From Opitutaceae bacterium (GTDB taxonomy: Bacteria; Verrucomicrobiota; Verrucomicrobiia; Opitutales; Opitutaceae), in NCBI GenBank assembly GCA_027482185.1, contig JAIXWF010000013.1, positions 1,426,001-1,490,000 on the forward strand: a stretch of DNA of 64,000 bases, given 5' to 3'. Shown piece after piece: positions 27,673 to 36,635 of this stretch. Positions within the stretch are counted from its first letter, which is position 1; every line of letters begins with the position of its first letter. Under the pieces are notes generated by a model, which saw nothing but the letters and a program-made list of their open reading frames with translations, ran no database searches and was not told the DNA's origin. Position numbers and translations under genes: made by a program.

Positions 27673-30180
27673 TCAGGGGCGGAGGAACAGTTCGCTGGTC
27701 ACCACGGCTTCGATCAGCGAACGCAGGCCGGGTTCGCGCGACGGAAAGGCGGCGAGGATCTTTTCCACGCCGGGATCGTCGAGCACACCGATGCGCCGGC
27801 CGCACGCATAGGTGAGGAGGCGGTCCGTGAGCATGCGGGCGAAGATGTCGCGGCGCTTGACCAAGACCTGCTTCAGGCCGGTCACGTCGGAGAACTTTTC
27901 GCCGCCCGGCAATTCACCGGCGGCATCGATGGGCTTTTTCCCGTAGCTCGTCCGCCACGCCCCGACAGGGTCGAAGTTTTCGAGCGCGAATCCGAGCGGG
28001 TCGATCTTCTGGTGGCAGCCGTAGCAATTCGGCGATTCGCGATGTTTGCTGACCAATTCGCGGATGGACTTGGCACCGCGCACATCGGGATCGATGGCCG
28101 GCACATCGTCGGGCGGCGGCGGCGGCGGCGTGCCGAGGATGTTTTCCAGGAGAAAGACGCCGCGCACGACGGGCGAGGTCTCGATGCCGTTGGCCGAGAC
28201 GGTCAGCACGGAGCCCATGCCCAGCAGGCCGCCGCGGCGGGCATCGGGGAATTCGACCCGGCGGAACTCGTGCGCGCGGGCGGGATCGCCGAGATCGCCG
28301 ACGCCGTAGTGCGTCGCGAGCGGCTGGTTGAGGAAGCTGTAATTGGCGTCGAGAAAGCCGACGATGCTGGCATCGCGGGCGATGAGATCGCGCATGAAGA
28401 GCCGGGTCTCCGTTTTGAACGCCTGCTCCAGGCCCTTGTAGTAATACGGCTCGAAGTCCCTCCGGTCGGGCGGCATCGAGCCGAGATTCCGGAGGTTCAG
28501 CCAACTGTCCAAGAACCCCGAGACCAAGGCTTCGGCGCGCGGGCTGGCGAGCATCCGGCGCGTCTGCACGACGAGGACCTCCGGCCGTGCCAGTTCGCCG
28601 TTGGCCGCAAGCCGGAGCAATTCGGCGTCCGGCATGGTCGACCAGAGGAAATAGGAAAGCCGCGAGGCCAGCGCAAAACCGTTGAGCGGCGGCCGGGCCT
28701 TCGGATCGTCGCCGGCGGGCATGGTGTCCTGCGCGAGATAGAGAAACGACGGGGAACTGAGCGCGGCCTTGAGCGCGTCCTTCAGGCCTTCGAGCGGCGA
28801 ACGGCCTGTGCCCATGCGTTTTGCCGCCACGCCCACGAGACGATCCACTTCCTCGTCCGTGGCCGGGCGGCGATAGGCGCGATCCGCGAAAGCGCGCAGG
28901 ACTTCGCGCAGGTTTTCCGGAGCGAACGGTTTTCCGCCCAGCACCGCCTGCTGGCTTGCGGGCGGCCATTGCCCGACGAGCGGCCCCCGGATTTTGACCT
29001 CGTGGATGCGGATGTGCGGCAGCTTCCCCTCGACGACGCTGATGATGCGGTTCTCGACGATGCCGAGCCCGTTCCTGCGGTCCCGGTTGCGTTCGCTGTT
29101 CGCCTCCTTCGGCCACTTGTCCTTGTGGTACTCGATGATCTTCGCCCACGAATTGCGGGCGCTTTTCGAGCCGTTGGGGAACACAAAGCGCGGCGTTTGG
29201 CCGGCATCCAGCCACACGCGGACCGTCCGCCAAACGGGTTCGCCGTCGTCCAGGACGAGCTCGGCGAGCATGGGCTGGAGCGGTTGCGGCTGATACAGCG
29301 CGCCGGCTTTCGCATCGCCGGGCACGAGCCCGAGCCGGAAAGGCTCGCGCGCATCGGTACCGAAGATCCTCGGATCGTATGGGTGCTGCCGATTCATCGC
29401 CTGCACCAGCACCTGGATCTCATAGTAGCCGTCGACCGGCACCCCGGCCTCGAAGGCGCTGATGAAACCGTAGCCGCCTTCGTGGTGCGGCGTATCCATG
29501 CATTCGTACAGGCCGATGAAGCGGTTGTTGAGGCGCCGGTGGGCGTTGCTCATTTCGGGCTGCGTCTTGAAGTCGCCGCGGAAATGCCACGTGCGCTCCG
29601 CCGGCCGATCCTGCAGCGCAAAGGCTTTTTCGACGACGACGTCCGCCGCTTCCAGGTACTGCTCCAGCAGATAGCCCGAGGTCCGCAGGACGTCGCCGAG
29701 GTTGTCCATGTGTTCCTCGGCCTGGTCGCGGGGGAAATTCGTGGTCGGATCGAAGGCCGCCATGTTCAGGGCGAAGAGATCGCCGACGGTATTGAGATAT
29801 TCGCGACGGTTCAGGCGGCGCAGCACCGTGCGGCCGCCCGTGCTCGCGAGGCTCTCGCGACCCTCGGACAGCGCCTGCGCCAATTGCTCAAGGATCGCTT
29901 TCTGTTCCGCCGATTTGGGCTGCTTGGCCTCGGCGGGCGGCATGTCGCCGAGATGGAGCTGGTCCATCATGTCCTTCAGGTCGAGCAGCGTGTCCTCCTT
30001 CGTCGCCGGCAGCAGCAGCGTGTCGAAACGCCGGTCGGCCTTCTGTTTTTCGGGCCCGTGGCACTCGATGCAGTAGGCGGCGACGAAACGCTTGATCGCC
30101 GCCGGGTCGGCCGCGGCCTGGAGCGGGGAGGAGAGCGCCGCGAGAAGCAGAACCGCCGGATGCAACAAATAGCGAAGCAT
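27673..30180 (-). CDS. DUF1592-type protein with two CxxCH haem-binding motifs
   Basis: Exported 835-residue protein of the Planctomycetes/Verrucomicrobia 'PSCyt' type. A signal peptide (1-23) leads into a cytochrome-c-like segment with C37-I-E-C-H41. DUF1587-, DUF1592-, DUF1588- and DUF1585-like segments follow, with 'RRLNRREYLNTVGDLF' marking DUF1587 and 'IDPLGFALENFDP' the DUF1588 region. A second CxxCH (C-Y-G-C-H, near residue 720) sits in that region, so two haems c are possible. The function of the family is not established; a redox role at the cell envelope is a guess. It is encoded 35 bases after the DUF1552 gene, its near-universal partner. I start at the ATG 30178-30180, since the open frame upstream overlaps that partner. 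Confidence 0.87.
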   Translation of the reverse strand: MLRYLLHPAVLLLAALSSPLQAAADPAAIKRFVAAYCIECHGPEKQKADRRFDTLLLPATKEDTLLDLKDMMDQLHLGDMPPAEAKQPKSAEQKAILEQLAQALSEGRESLASTGGRTVLRRLNRREYLNTVGDLFALNMAAFDPTTNFPRDQAEEHMDNLGDVLRTSGYLLEQYLEAADVVVEKAFALQDRPAERTWHFRGDFKTQPEMSNAHRRLNNRFIGLYECMDTPHHEGGYGFISAFEAGVPVDGYYEIQVLVQAMNRQHPYDPRIFGTDAREPFRLGLVPGDAKAGALYQPQPLQPMLAELVLDDGEPVWRTVRVWLDAGQTPRFVFPNGSKSARNSWAKIIEYHKDKWPKEANSERNRDRRNGLGIVENRIISVVEGKLPHIRIHEVKIRGPLVGQWPPASQQAVLGGKPFAPENLREVLRAFADRAYRRPATDEEVDRLVGVAAKRMGTGRSPLEGLKDALKAALSSPSFLYLAQDTMPAGDDPKARPPLNGFALASRLSYFLWSTMPDAELLRLAANGELARPEVLVVQTRRMLASPRAEALVSGFLDSWLNLRNLGSMPPDRRDFEPYYYKGLEQAFKTETRLFMRDLIARDASIVGFLDANYSFLNQPLATHYGVGDLGDPARAHEFRRVEFPDARRGGLLGMGSVLTVSANGIETSPVVRGVFLLENILGTPPPPPPDDVPAIDPDVRGAKSIRELVSKHRESPNCYGCHQKIDPLGFALENFDPVGAWRTSYGKKPIDAAGELPGGEKFSDVTGLKQVLVKRRDIFARMLTDRLLTYACGRRIGVLDDPGVEKILAAFPSREPGLRSLIEAVVTSELFLRP

Positions 30181-30215
30181 GGACCAAATAGGGGAGGCGG
30201 TGACTTGCCGCGGGC

Positions 30216-31532
30216 TCAAGCGAGGCCGGTCAAGGTGCCGGTGCCGGTGCCGAATTTCCCGACCTCGACGCCGAAGCGCTGGAGCATCGACACGTAGAGA
30301 TTGCAGAGGGGCTGGCGACCGAGCCCTTTCTCCGGATAGACCTTGTGTTCGCCGTGTTTGAAGCCGCCGCCGGCGAGGATGATCGGAAGGTTGCCGTTCG
30401 TGTGGGCGTTGGCGTTGCCCATGCCGCTGCCGAAGAGCACCATCGTGTGTTCGAGCAACGTGCCGGTGCCGTCCCGGATGGAACCGAGCTTGGCGAGGAA
30501 GCGCGCGAATTGCTCGACCTGGTAGCGCTCCATCTTGATCAGGGCGGCGATGGCCTCGGGCCGTTGGCCGTGGTGGGAGAACGCGTGGTAGCCGCCGTTG
30601 AGGCCGAAGGCATTCGCCTCGAAGTCGCCGCCGATCTCGAAGGTCGCGATGCGGGTCGAGTCCGTCTGCAGGGCGAGCGCGATCAGGTCGTACATCACCG
30701 GCAGGTCGGAAACGAAACCCTTGTTCGCGGGCTCCGGCATTTTCGGGTCGGGCTTCGGCACGTGCGCCCATTGGCGGCGAAGTTCGATCTGCTTTTCGAC
30801 GTCGCGGACCGAGGCGAAGTATTCGTCGAGCTTTTCCTTGTCGCGCTGGCCGAGTTGGCGCCCGAGGGATTTCGCCTCGCCTTGCACCGCGTCGAGGATG
30901 GAACTCTTCATTTCGAGCCGATCCAGCGAGGCGGCGACGTGCGTCGCACCTTCCGAGACAAAGAGTTTCCGGAACAGTTCACGCGGCGTGGCGATCGGCG
31001 GCACGCGCGTGCCGCTGCGCGTCCAGGACATGAGGCAGCCGCCATGGATCCCGCTCTCGGAGCCGAGGGCGAGGGAAGGGAAACGCGTCGCGCCGCCCAT
31101 CGTTTCCGCGGCGCGTTGATCCAAGGTGAGATTGCCTTCGGGCATTCCCTTCGCGTCGGCCGTGCGCACGCCGCTCAGGAAGGAGCTGATGGCAAAGTGC
31201 CCGCCCTTCACGCCGTGATCGAGGCCGGTGAAGATCGAGAAATCCTTCCGGTGGGGCGCGAGGGATTCGAGATCGGTGGGCAATTCGTAATTCGGTCCTG
31301 CGGCGGTGGGGAAAAACGCCGGCGGGTGGAAACCGAGCATGTTGCCGACACAGACCATGCGTTTCGGCCGAGTTGCTCCCGCGGCTTTTCCCGGGAGGGT
31401 GCCGACGGCCGAGCCTTGGGCGAAGACGCGTCCGCCGAGCGACTCCAGCAGGGGCAAGGCGAGGCTGATGCCGGCGGCGCGGAGGAAGTGGCGCCGGGTG
31501 GAAACGGCGGACGGGAGAGGGGCGGCGGACAT
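30216..31532 (-). CDS. DUF1552 protein, Tat-exported
   Basis: 438-residue exported protein of the DUF1552 family. The twin-arginine signal 'TRRHFLRAAG' (R13, R14) is followed by a hydrophobic segment and an alanine cleavage region (VFAQG). Conserved stretches include 'RMVCVGNMLGFHPPAFFP', 'GLDHGVKGGH', 'LFGSGMGNANAHTNGNLP' and 'ILAGGGFKHG', reminiscent of alkaline-phosphatase-fold enzymes such as DUF1501 proteins. No activity has been established to my knowledge. The pair DUF1592 plus DUF1552 is common in Planctomycetes and Verrucomicrobia. Here it stands between the sigma/anti-sigma genes and the sulfatases, which links it to the same regulon. The start at 31532 gives the proper Tat signal; upstream codons are not signal-like. 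Confidence 0.87.
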   Translation of the reverse strand: MSAAPLPSAVSTRRHFLRAAGISLALPLLESLGGRVFAQGSAVGTLPGKAAGATRPKRMVCVGNMLGFHPPAFFPTAAGPNYELPTDLESLAPHRKDFSIFTGLDHGVKGGHFAISSFLSGVRTADAKGMPEGNLTLDQRAAETMGGATRFPSLALGSESGIHGGCLMSWTRSGTRVPPIATPRELFRKLFVSEGATHVAASLDRLEMKSSILDAVQGEAKSLGRQLGQRDKEKLDEYFASVRDVEKQIELRRQWAHVPKPDPKMPEPANKGFVSDLPVMYDLIALALQTDSTRIATFEIGGDFEANAFGLNGGYHAFSHHGQRPEAIAALIKMERYQVEQFARFLAKLGSIRDGTGTLLEHTMVLFGSGMGNANAHTNGNLPIILAGGGFKHGEHKVYPEKGLGRQPLCNLYVSMLQRFGVEVGKFGTGTGTLTGLA

Positions 31533-31599
31533 CGGAAGGCGGGGGGCTGCGATTCGGGGCGGGAAAGGAGGAAGCCGGGTGTGGAACCGCCCGGATGGG

Positions 31600-32553
31600 T
31601 TACGGGATGAGGACAGAAACCCGCACATCGTCCAAGTAGTGCGGCGATGCTTCCGCCGACGCGTCGTCCGGGGGCTCCGCGCCGAGGATGAACACCAGGC
31701 TTCGCGCTCCGCGGGGCAAGGGCATCTTCAGCGAGAACGTGTGCCAACCGCCCGCACCGGGCGCCGTGTCGAAACGCTGCGCCACCGACACCACGCCGTC
31801 GTCCTGGGTCTTCGGCCAGAAGCCCCGCGTGGCCTGTTCGGGCGTCTCGCTGAGCGCGAAGGCGCGAATCAGGTAGCGCGAGGCCGCGCCGGCGTTCGCC
31901 GCGTGGAACGAGGCCGTCACTTGCACCTCGGCGGTTTCCGCCGAGGCGGGCGGCGGCAGCGATCCGAGATCCAGGACCTGATACACGCGGGAGGCGTAGT
32001 TCCTCACGTTCTTGTCCCGCGGGATCGGCTCCAGGCGCAGCATCCGGCGGCCTTGCAGCGGTTGCACGCCGTGCTCGGCCGTCACCCATCTGGCCGAATC
32101 CGCGCCCCATTGCCCGACCGACTTGGGCACTCCCCGGGCCGCGATCGATTCCGCGTTTTCCAGCCCGGGATCGTAAACCGGCAGCGGCAGTTTCTTTGCG
32201 ACCGTCGCGCGCTGCGCGACCAAGCCGTAAACCACGGAGGTGCAAAACATGCCTAGTACGATCCCCGCTGCGGCGGCCGTGAGCGGTCGCCACGCCAGCC
32301 AGCGCGCCGGGCGCGCTGCGGTCATCGTCGCCTGGGCCGGCGCGGAATCCAGCAACGAGACGATGCCGTCGTCCCGCAGCCGGTCGAGCAGCGCCTGCTC
32401 GTCCACCATCAGGCGCGCCATCGCGGCGCGGGCGGCGGGTTCGCGGCGCAGCAGTTCGTTGAGGGCGGTGCGCGCCGCGGCGTCGTGCGCATCGCGCGCG
32501 GCCTGCAGCAAGGCGAGCAGCCGGCCTTCGAGCGTGGCGGGATCAGGGTTCAT
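31600..32553 (-). CDS. Putative anti-sigma factor with membrane anchor and C-terminal beta-sandwich-like domain
   Basis: 317-residue protein. The N-terminal part (1-75) is helical and cytoplasmic, in the position and style of FecR-like anti-sigma domains. A transmembrane helix follows at about 88-110 ('AAGIVLGMFCTSVVYGLV'). The external part (about 115-317) looks like a jelly-roll domain, ending in 'YLDDVRVSVLI', a C-terminal pattern typical of carbohydrate-binding or LamG-like modules. The ATG overlaps the TGA of the ECF sigma gene by four bases, so it is its natural partner. I infer a sensor that holds the sigma factor until its outer domain meets a ligand. The domain calls are from pattern only and the family is not named with certainty. 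Confidence 0.7.
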   Translation of the reverse strand: MNPDPATLEGRLLALLQAARDAHDAAARTALNELLRREPAARAAMARLMVDEQALLDRLRDDGIVSLLDSAPAQATMTAARPARWLAWRPLTAAAAGIVLGMFCTSVVYGLVAQRATVAKKLPLPVYDPGLENAESIAARGVPKSVGQWGADSARWVTAEHGVQPLQGRRMLRLEPIPRDKNVRNYASRVYQVLDLGSLPPPASAETAEVQVTASFHAANAGAASRYLIRAFALSETPEQATRGFWPKTQDDGVVSVAQRFDTAPGAGGWHTFSLKMPLPRGARSLVFILGAEPPDDASAEASPHYLDDVRVSVLIP

Positions 32554-33074
32554 GGCGCGAGGCGGAGTTGCCGTTGAATGCAGACGCTCAGCTGCTCGCG
32601 CAGCCGCAGTAGAGTCATTTTCACCGCGCTTTCGCTGCGGCCGGTGAGGCCGGACAATTCGCGCACCGCGCGGCCGGCCAGATAGTGCTCGCGGAGCAGG
32701 TCCGCCTGCTCCGGTTTCAGTTTCTTGAGACAGGTATCCAGCGCTTCGCGGCGATGCTCGAACTGTGCGGCGGCGGTCTCGGTCTCCTCCGTCATCGCGA
32801 GCACCACGTCTTCGTCGAAGACCAGCCGGTCGCGCATCCGGTCGCGGAGATGCGACAGGACGGTGAACCGCGCCACGGCGAAGGCCCAGGGCAGAAACTC
32901 GGTTGCCGGGTCCCATTCGCCGGATTTCTCCCACAGCTTCACGCACGTCGCCTGCAGGGCCTCGCGGGCGTCCTGCCGCTGCGCCAATTGCGCGTGGCAG
33001 AACGCCTCCAGCGCCGGTTGGTGGCGGGTCAGCGCAGCGATGAATCGCGCGGGGTCGCGGGCGTCGGGGGACAT
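32550..33074 (-). CDS. ECF RNA polymerase sigma factor (Rhodopirellula/Verrucomicrobium type)
   Basis: Small group IV (ECF) sigma factor of 174 residues. Region 2 spans about 10-90 ('DAREALQATCVKLWEKSG', 'FLPWAFAVARFTVLSHLRD') and region 4 about 115-170, with the helix-turn-helix 'GRSESAVKMTLLRLREQL'. This corresponds to the ECF type abundant in Rhodopirellula and Verrucomicrobium. The start ATG at 33072-33074 was chosen because upstream residues are low-complexity and outside the family. The gene heads the minus-strand locus of anti-sigma, DUF1552, DUF1592, sulfatase, TonB receptor and PhoD genes, so it probably controls it. ECF genes often autoregulate, but I cannot identify its promoter motif here. 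Confidence 0.88.
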   Translation of the reverse strand: MSPDARDPARFIAALTRHQPALEAFCHAQLAQRQDAREALQATCVKLWEKSGEWDPATEFLPWAFAVARFTVLSHLRDRMRDRLVFDEDVVLAMTEETETAAAQFEHRREALDTCLKKLKPEQADLLREHYLAGRAVRELSGLTGRSESAVKMTLLRLREQLSVCIQRQLRLAP

Positions 33075-33334
33075 GGGGACAACGATAATTCCGGTCGCGG
33101 CACCCGCGGTCACATTAATTTGGCAAGACGTCGGCCGCTGGATGCAAAGGCAACAAGCTCTCGCCCGGATCGCTCCGGTTGGGCGGCCGGTGGCTTTGCG
33201 GCGGCCTTGGCCACGGCGAACGGAATGCGATCCGGGACCAGCCGCCCAAGGTGGGCGGACTGGCCGGGCGGCGGCGGTGAACCCTCGGTTCGCGGTCGAC
33301 GCGAGATCGTTGCGACCGGCCCGGGATGCATGTA

Positions 33335-33474
33335 CTTGAGAGTCGAAAATTGCGGGTTGAGAGATCGATCCGCCAAGGTCCGGAAAACGCCATCGCAGCC
33401 CGGCACGTGCGAAACCGTACGGTTTGGCGCCCAACTCTCAACCCAGCTCTTTCAATGGCACGGGCTCGGCTCAG
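33335..33474. repeat. Inverted-repeat element, copy 1
   Basis: An imperfect inverted repeat. The left arm (about 33335-33372) contains 'cttgagagtcgaaaattgcg' then 'ggttgagagatcgatccg', and the right arm (about 33429-33473) contains 'caactctcaaccc' and 'ctctttcaatgg'. It is homologous to the element at 43112-43259: 19 identical bases occur at 33354-33372 and 43138-43156, and further matches run through the centre (for example 'cggaaa', 'acgtgc') to the shared end 'tcggctcag'. In both copies the element ends with the stop codon of the adjacent minus-strand reading frame. It could form a long hairpin in the 3' untranslated region. Confidence 0.7.
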
Positions 33475-33690
33475 AACTCGAAGGTGTTCGTCAGCGTCCA
33501 GGTCTGGGGGCTGGAGATGCGGGCGCTGGCCAGCGTGCCGTCCGCTGGGTGCTCACCGGGATGAGCTGGTTGCCCGGCCGATGTTTTTCACGTTCAGCTG
33601 GACGTTCCAGGCGAACCGATCGCCGAAGACCTTGCGGCGGTAGGCCTTCAGTTCCGCGTCGAGCGGGTGGACTGCGGCGGCGAAACAGTT
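33471..33690 (-). pseudogene. TonB-dependent receptor C-terminal remnant (frameshifted)
   Basis: On the minus strand three frames joined by two frameshifts read as the end of a TonB receptor barrel. They are 'LKAYRRKVFGDRFAWNVQLN' with 'VKNIG', then 'NQLIPVSTQ', then 'ADGTLASARISSPQTWTLTN' and 'TFEF' with the stop at 33471-33473. The order and content match the ends of the intact receptors (for example 'RVQLNVRNLL' near the end of the 4185-7385 protein, and a terminal aromatic residue). Everything upstream of about 33690 is gone. It lies between the ECF sigma gene and the divergent regulator, marking a fourth receptor once linked to this locus. Confidence 0.8.
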
Positions 33691-33905
33691 CGCTTGTCCG
33701 GTGTGGGGTGGCATCGGGTCGGTCTGCGAGCGGGGCGCGGGAGCCGCGGCAAGGGGGTGGCGGGCGAGGGGGGCGGCCGGCGGGGCGGCGGGACGCTCCC
33801 GCCGGGTACCATAGCATCCAGGTGCCTGAACGGGGCCAAGAATAACCCCATTTTCCTGAGAAATTGCGTCGCGCCGCGGCATTCCCCGGCCGAGGCTCGG
33901 AAACG

Positions 33906-35090
33906 ATGCCGGCGCCGCGCAAGGTCGCACTCCTGATCGAAACCTCCAACAGCTATGCCCGCGAATTGCTGCAGGGGGTGCGCGCCTGGGTCCGTGAGAA
34001 CGGAGGGTGGACCATCCGCCTCACCGAACAGGGCCGCGGGGCCGCCGTCCCCGACTGGTTGCAATCGGGCTGGGATGGGCACGGCGTGATCGCGCGGGTG
34101 GAGAGTGCCGCCATCGCCCGCCGGCTACTCGCCACCGGCCTGCCGGTCATCGACGTGAGCGCGGCCCTGCCCACGCTGGTTTTCCCCCGGGTCGCCACCG
34201 CGGCCGCCGGCGTGGCGGAATTGGCCGCCGACCATCTGGCGCGGCGCGGTCTGCGCTCTTTTGCGTATTGCGGCGACCGGCGTTTCCACTGGGCGCGCCG
34301 GCGCGGGGAAGCGTTTGCCGTCGCGGCGCGCGCGCGGGGAGGGAGCTGCGCCCTGTTCGCTCCGGCACCGGGCACCGTCGACGAGGAAATCGAGACGATT
34401 GCCCGGTGGTTGGCGGGGCTGCCGCGACCGGTCGGGGTGTTCGCCTGTCTCGACCGCCGCGGACAGCAGATTCTGGCCGCTTGCCGCCAGGCCGGGCTCG
34501 ACGTTCCGGGCGAGATTTCGGTCATCGGCGTCCACAACGACGAGTTGCTCTGCGAACTTTGCGATCCGCCGCTCTCGAGCGTGATTCCCAACGCGCGCCG
34601 TGCGGGGCACGCGGCGGCGGCTTTGCTCGCGCGAGCCATGCGGGGGCGCCGCGTGCCCGTGGAACTGCACGAGATCGCACCGGTGGGAGTGGCCGCCCGC
34701 CAATCCACCGATCTTGGCGCCATCGGCGACCCACGGATCGCACAGGTGCTGCGCGTCATGCAGGAACGCGCGGCATCCGGGATCAACGTGGCCGACGTCC
34801 TTCGTACCGTCCCGATGGCCCGCACCGCGCTCGAACGGCGATTCAAATCGCTGCTCGGGACCAGTCCGCACGCGCACTTGCGCTGTTTGCGGATGGAGCG
34901 CGTCCGCGAATTGCTCGTCCGCACCAGCCTGCCCGTCGGCGAAATCGCGGCCGCGACCGGTTTCGAGCACGCGGAATACCTGAGTGCGATGTTTCGCCGC
35001 GAGTGCGGTCTGACGCCGCGTGAATACCGGGCCCAGCACGCGACGGGCGGTGAGGCGACGCCCGGATCCGACGCGCGACGATCGGCCTGA
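33906..35090 (+). CDS. XylR-like transcriptional regulator (LacI-type sensor, AraC-type HTH)
   Basis: Cytoplasmic DNA-binding regulator of 394 residues from the ATG at 33906. Residues 1-280 form a periplasmic-binding-protein/LacI-like ligand domain, with 'KVALLIETSNSYARELLQGV' at the start and 'ISVIGVHNDELLCELCDPPL' matching the LacI-family hinge region. Residues about 295-385 carry two AraC-type helix-turn-helix motifs ('ALERRFKSLLGTSPHAHLR', 'VGEIAAATGFEHAEYLSAMF'). This architecture is that of XylR, which senses a sugar and activates transport and catabolic genes. It is divergent from the ECF-headed sulfatase locus, so control of that locus in response to a monosaccharide product is a reasonable inference. 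The specific sugar is unknown. Confidence 0.88.
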   Translation: MPAPRKVALLIETSNSYARELLQGVRAWVRENGGWTIRLTEQGRGAAVPDWLQSGWDGHGVIARVESAAIARRLLATGLPVIDVSAALPTLVFPRVATAAAGVAELAADHLARRGLRSFAYCGDRRFHWARRRGEAFAVAARARGGSCALFAPAPGTVDEEIETIARWLAGLPRPVGVFACLDRRGQQILAACRQAGLDVPGEISVIGVHNDELLCELCDPPLSSVIPNARRAGHAAAALLARAMRGRRVPVELHEIAPVGVAARQSTDLGAIGDPRIAQVLRVMQERAASGINVADVLRTVPMARTALERRFKSLLGTSPHAHLRCLRMERVRELLVRTSLPVGEIAAATGFEHAEYLSAMFRRECGLTPREYRAQHATGGEATPGSDARRSA

Positions 35091-35840
<750 letters not shown>

Positions 35841-35960
35841 CCAAACCAAGGCGCAGGCAAACGGCGCCCGAACAAAGTGCAAGAGGGATTTCTGTGCCCG
35901 GCGCCGAAGCGCCGAAATCCACGATCCGCAGGGACCTCTCCCCGCGGTCATTCACCCGCC

Positions 35961-36635
35961 TCAATCCTCGTCTTCGCCGCTGCGGTCGCACTCTTCGCGG
36001 CACTCGGTGATGACGCGGAGCCAGACTTCCCGGAGATCGAAGAACGCTGCGAGCGCTTCCTCGCGCCACGCGGCCACGGCCGGCTCCGCCAGCGCGGTTT
36101 CCGCGTTGAGGAGGGCGAGCGAGTGGTTGAGCACGCCCAGCGCGCGTTTGAACAGACTGATCGCCATCGCGTAGTCGCCGAAGTCGAGCGCGTGGATCGC
36201 CTGCACGGAAAACTCCTCGCCCTGCTGGAGCGAACGGAGGAACTGCACTGCGAGTTTCTGCGGCACCTTGGCGCCGTCGACAGCCAGCGTTTCCCAGCCG
36301 CGGTTCAGCCCGAGGTAGATCGCTTTCGTGGCGATGAAAATCGGGTTCTTGTGCAGCGTGTAGACGTCCTCGTCGGGGCCGTCCGCCGTGTCGTCGGCCT
36401 CGTCGGCCTCGCCCTCGGCTTCATCGGACCAATCGTCTTCGCCCCACTGCATCTTCTCGGCGACGTGATCGATGCGGTCCGGGTCGAGGCGGGCGGCTTG
36501 GTAGAAACGCAGGTAGCGCTCGACCGACTCGTCCTGCTCGCGGAGATAGCGTTCCCAATCGAATTCGTTCCAAGCCAGTTCGCCGCGATCTTCCCACTGG
36601 TTCTCTGAGCCGCCGTCGGAATCGAAGTTGCCCAT
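35961..36635 (-). CDS. Conserved hypothetical protein, acidic, helical
   Basis: 224-residue protein without signal peptide or membrane segments, strongly acidic at both ends and in the middle (an Asp/Glu-rich run at about 70-95). The C-terminal half (100-215) is predicted helical, with 'NPIFIATKAIYLGLNRGWE' and 'LDFGDYAMAISLFKRALGVL', and resembles a small helical-bundle domain. I do not recognise the family, and no catalytic motif is evident. The gene is divergent from the acylphosphatase gene and follows tRNA-Ser on the same strand. Even codon usage and a clear ATG suggest a genuine cytoplasmic protein. Confidence 0.75.
   Translation of the reverse strand: MGNFDSDGGSENQWEDRGELAWNEFDWERYLREQDESVERYLRFYQAARLDPDRIDHVAEKMQWGEDDWSDEAEGEADEADDTADGPDEDVYTLHKNPIFIATKAIYLGLNRGWETLAVDGAKVPQKLAVQFLRSLQQGEEFSVQAIHALDFGDYAMAISLFKRALGVLNHSLALLNAETALAEPAVAAWREEALAAFFDLREVWLRVITECREECDRSGEDED

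Larger units (their letters stand above)
33075..33905. promoter_or_regulatory. Divergent control region of ECF sigma and XylR-like regulator genes
   Basis: This 831-base gap separates the minus-strand ECF sigma gene from the plus-strand regulator gene. It contains the separately listed inverted-repeat copy 1 and the TonB receptor remnant. The remaining parts (33075-33334 and 33691-33905) show no gene. AT-rich patches immediately upstream of the sigma gene ('aattaatt'-like, 33113-33122) and of the regulator ('gaataaccccattttcctga' at 33839-33858) are the likeliest promoter sites, but no clear -35/-10 pair can be defended. Confidence 0.4.
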
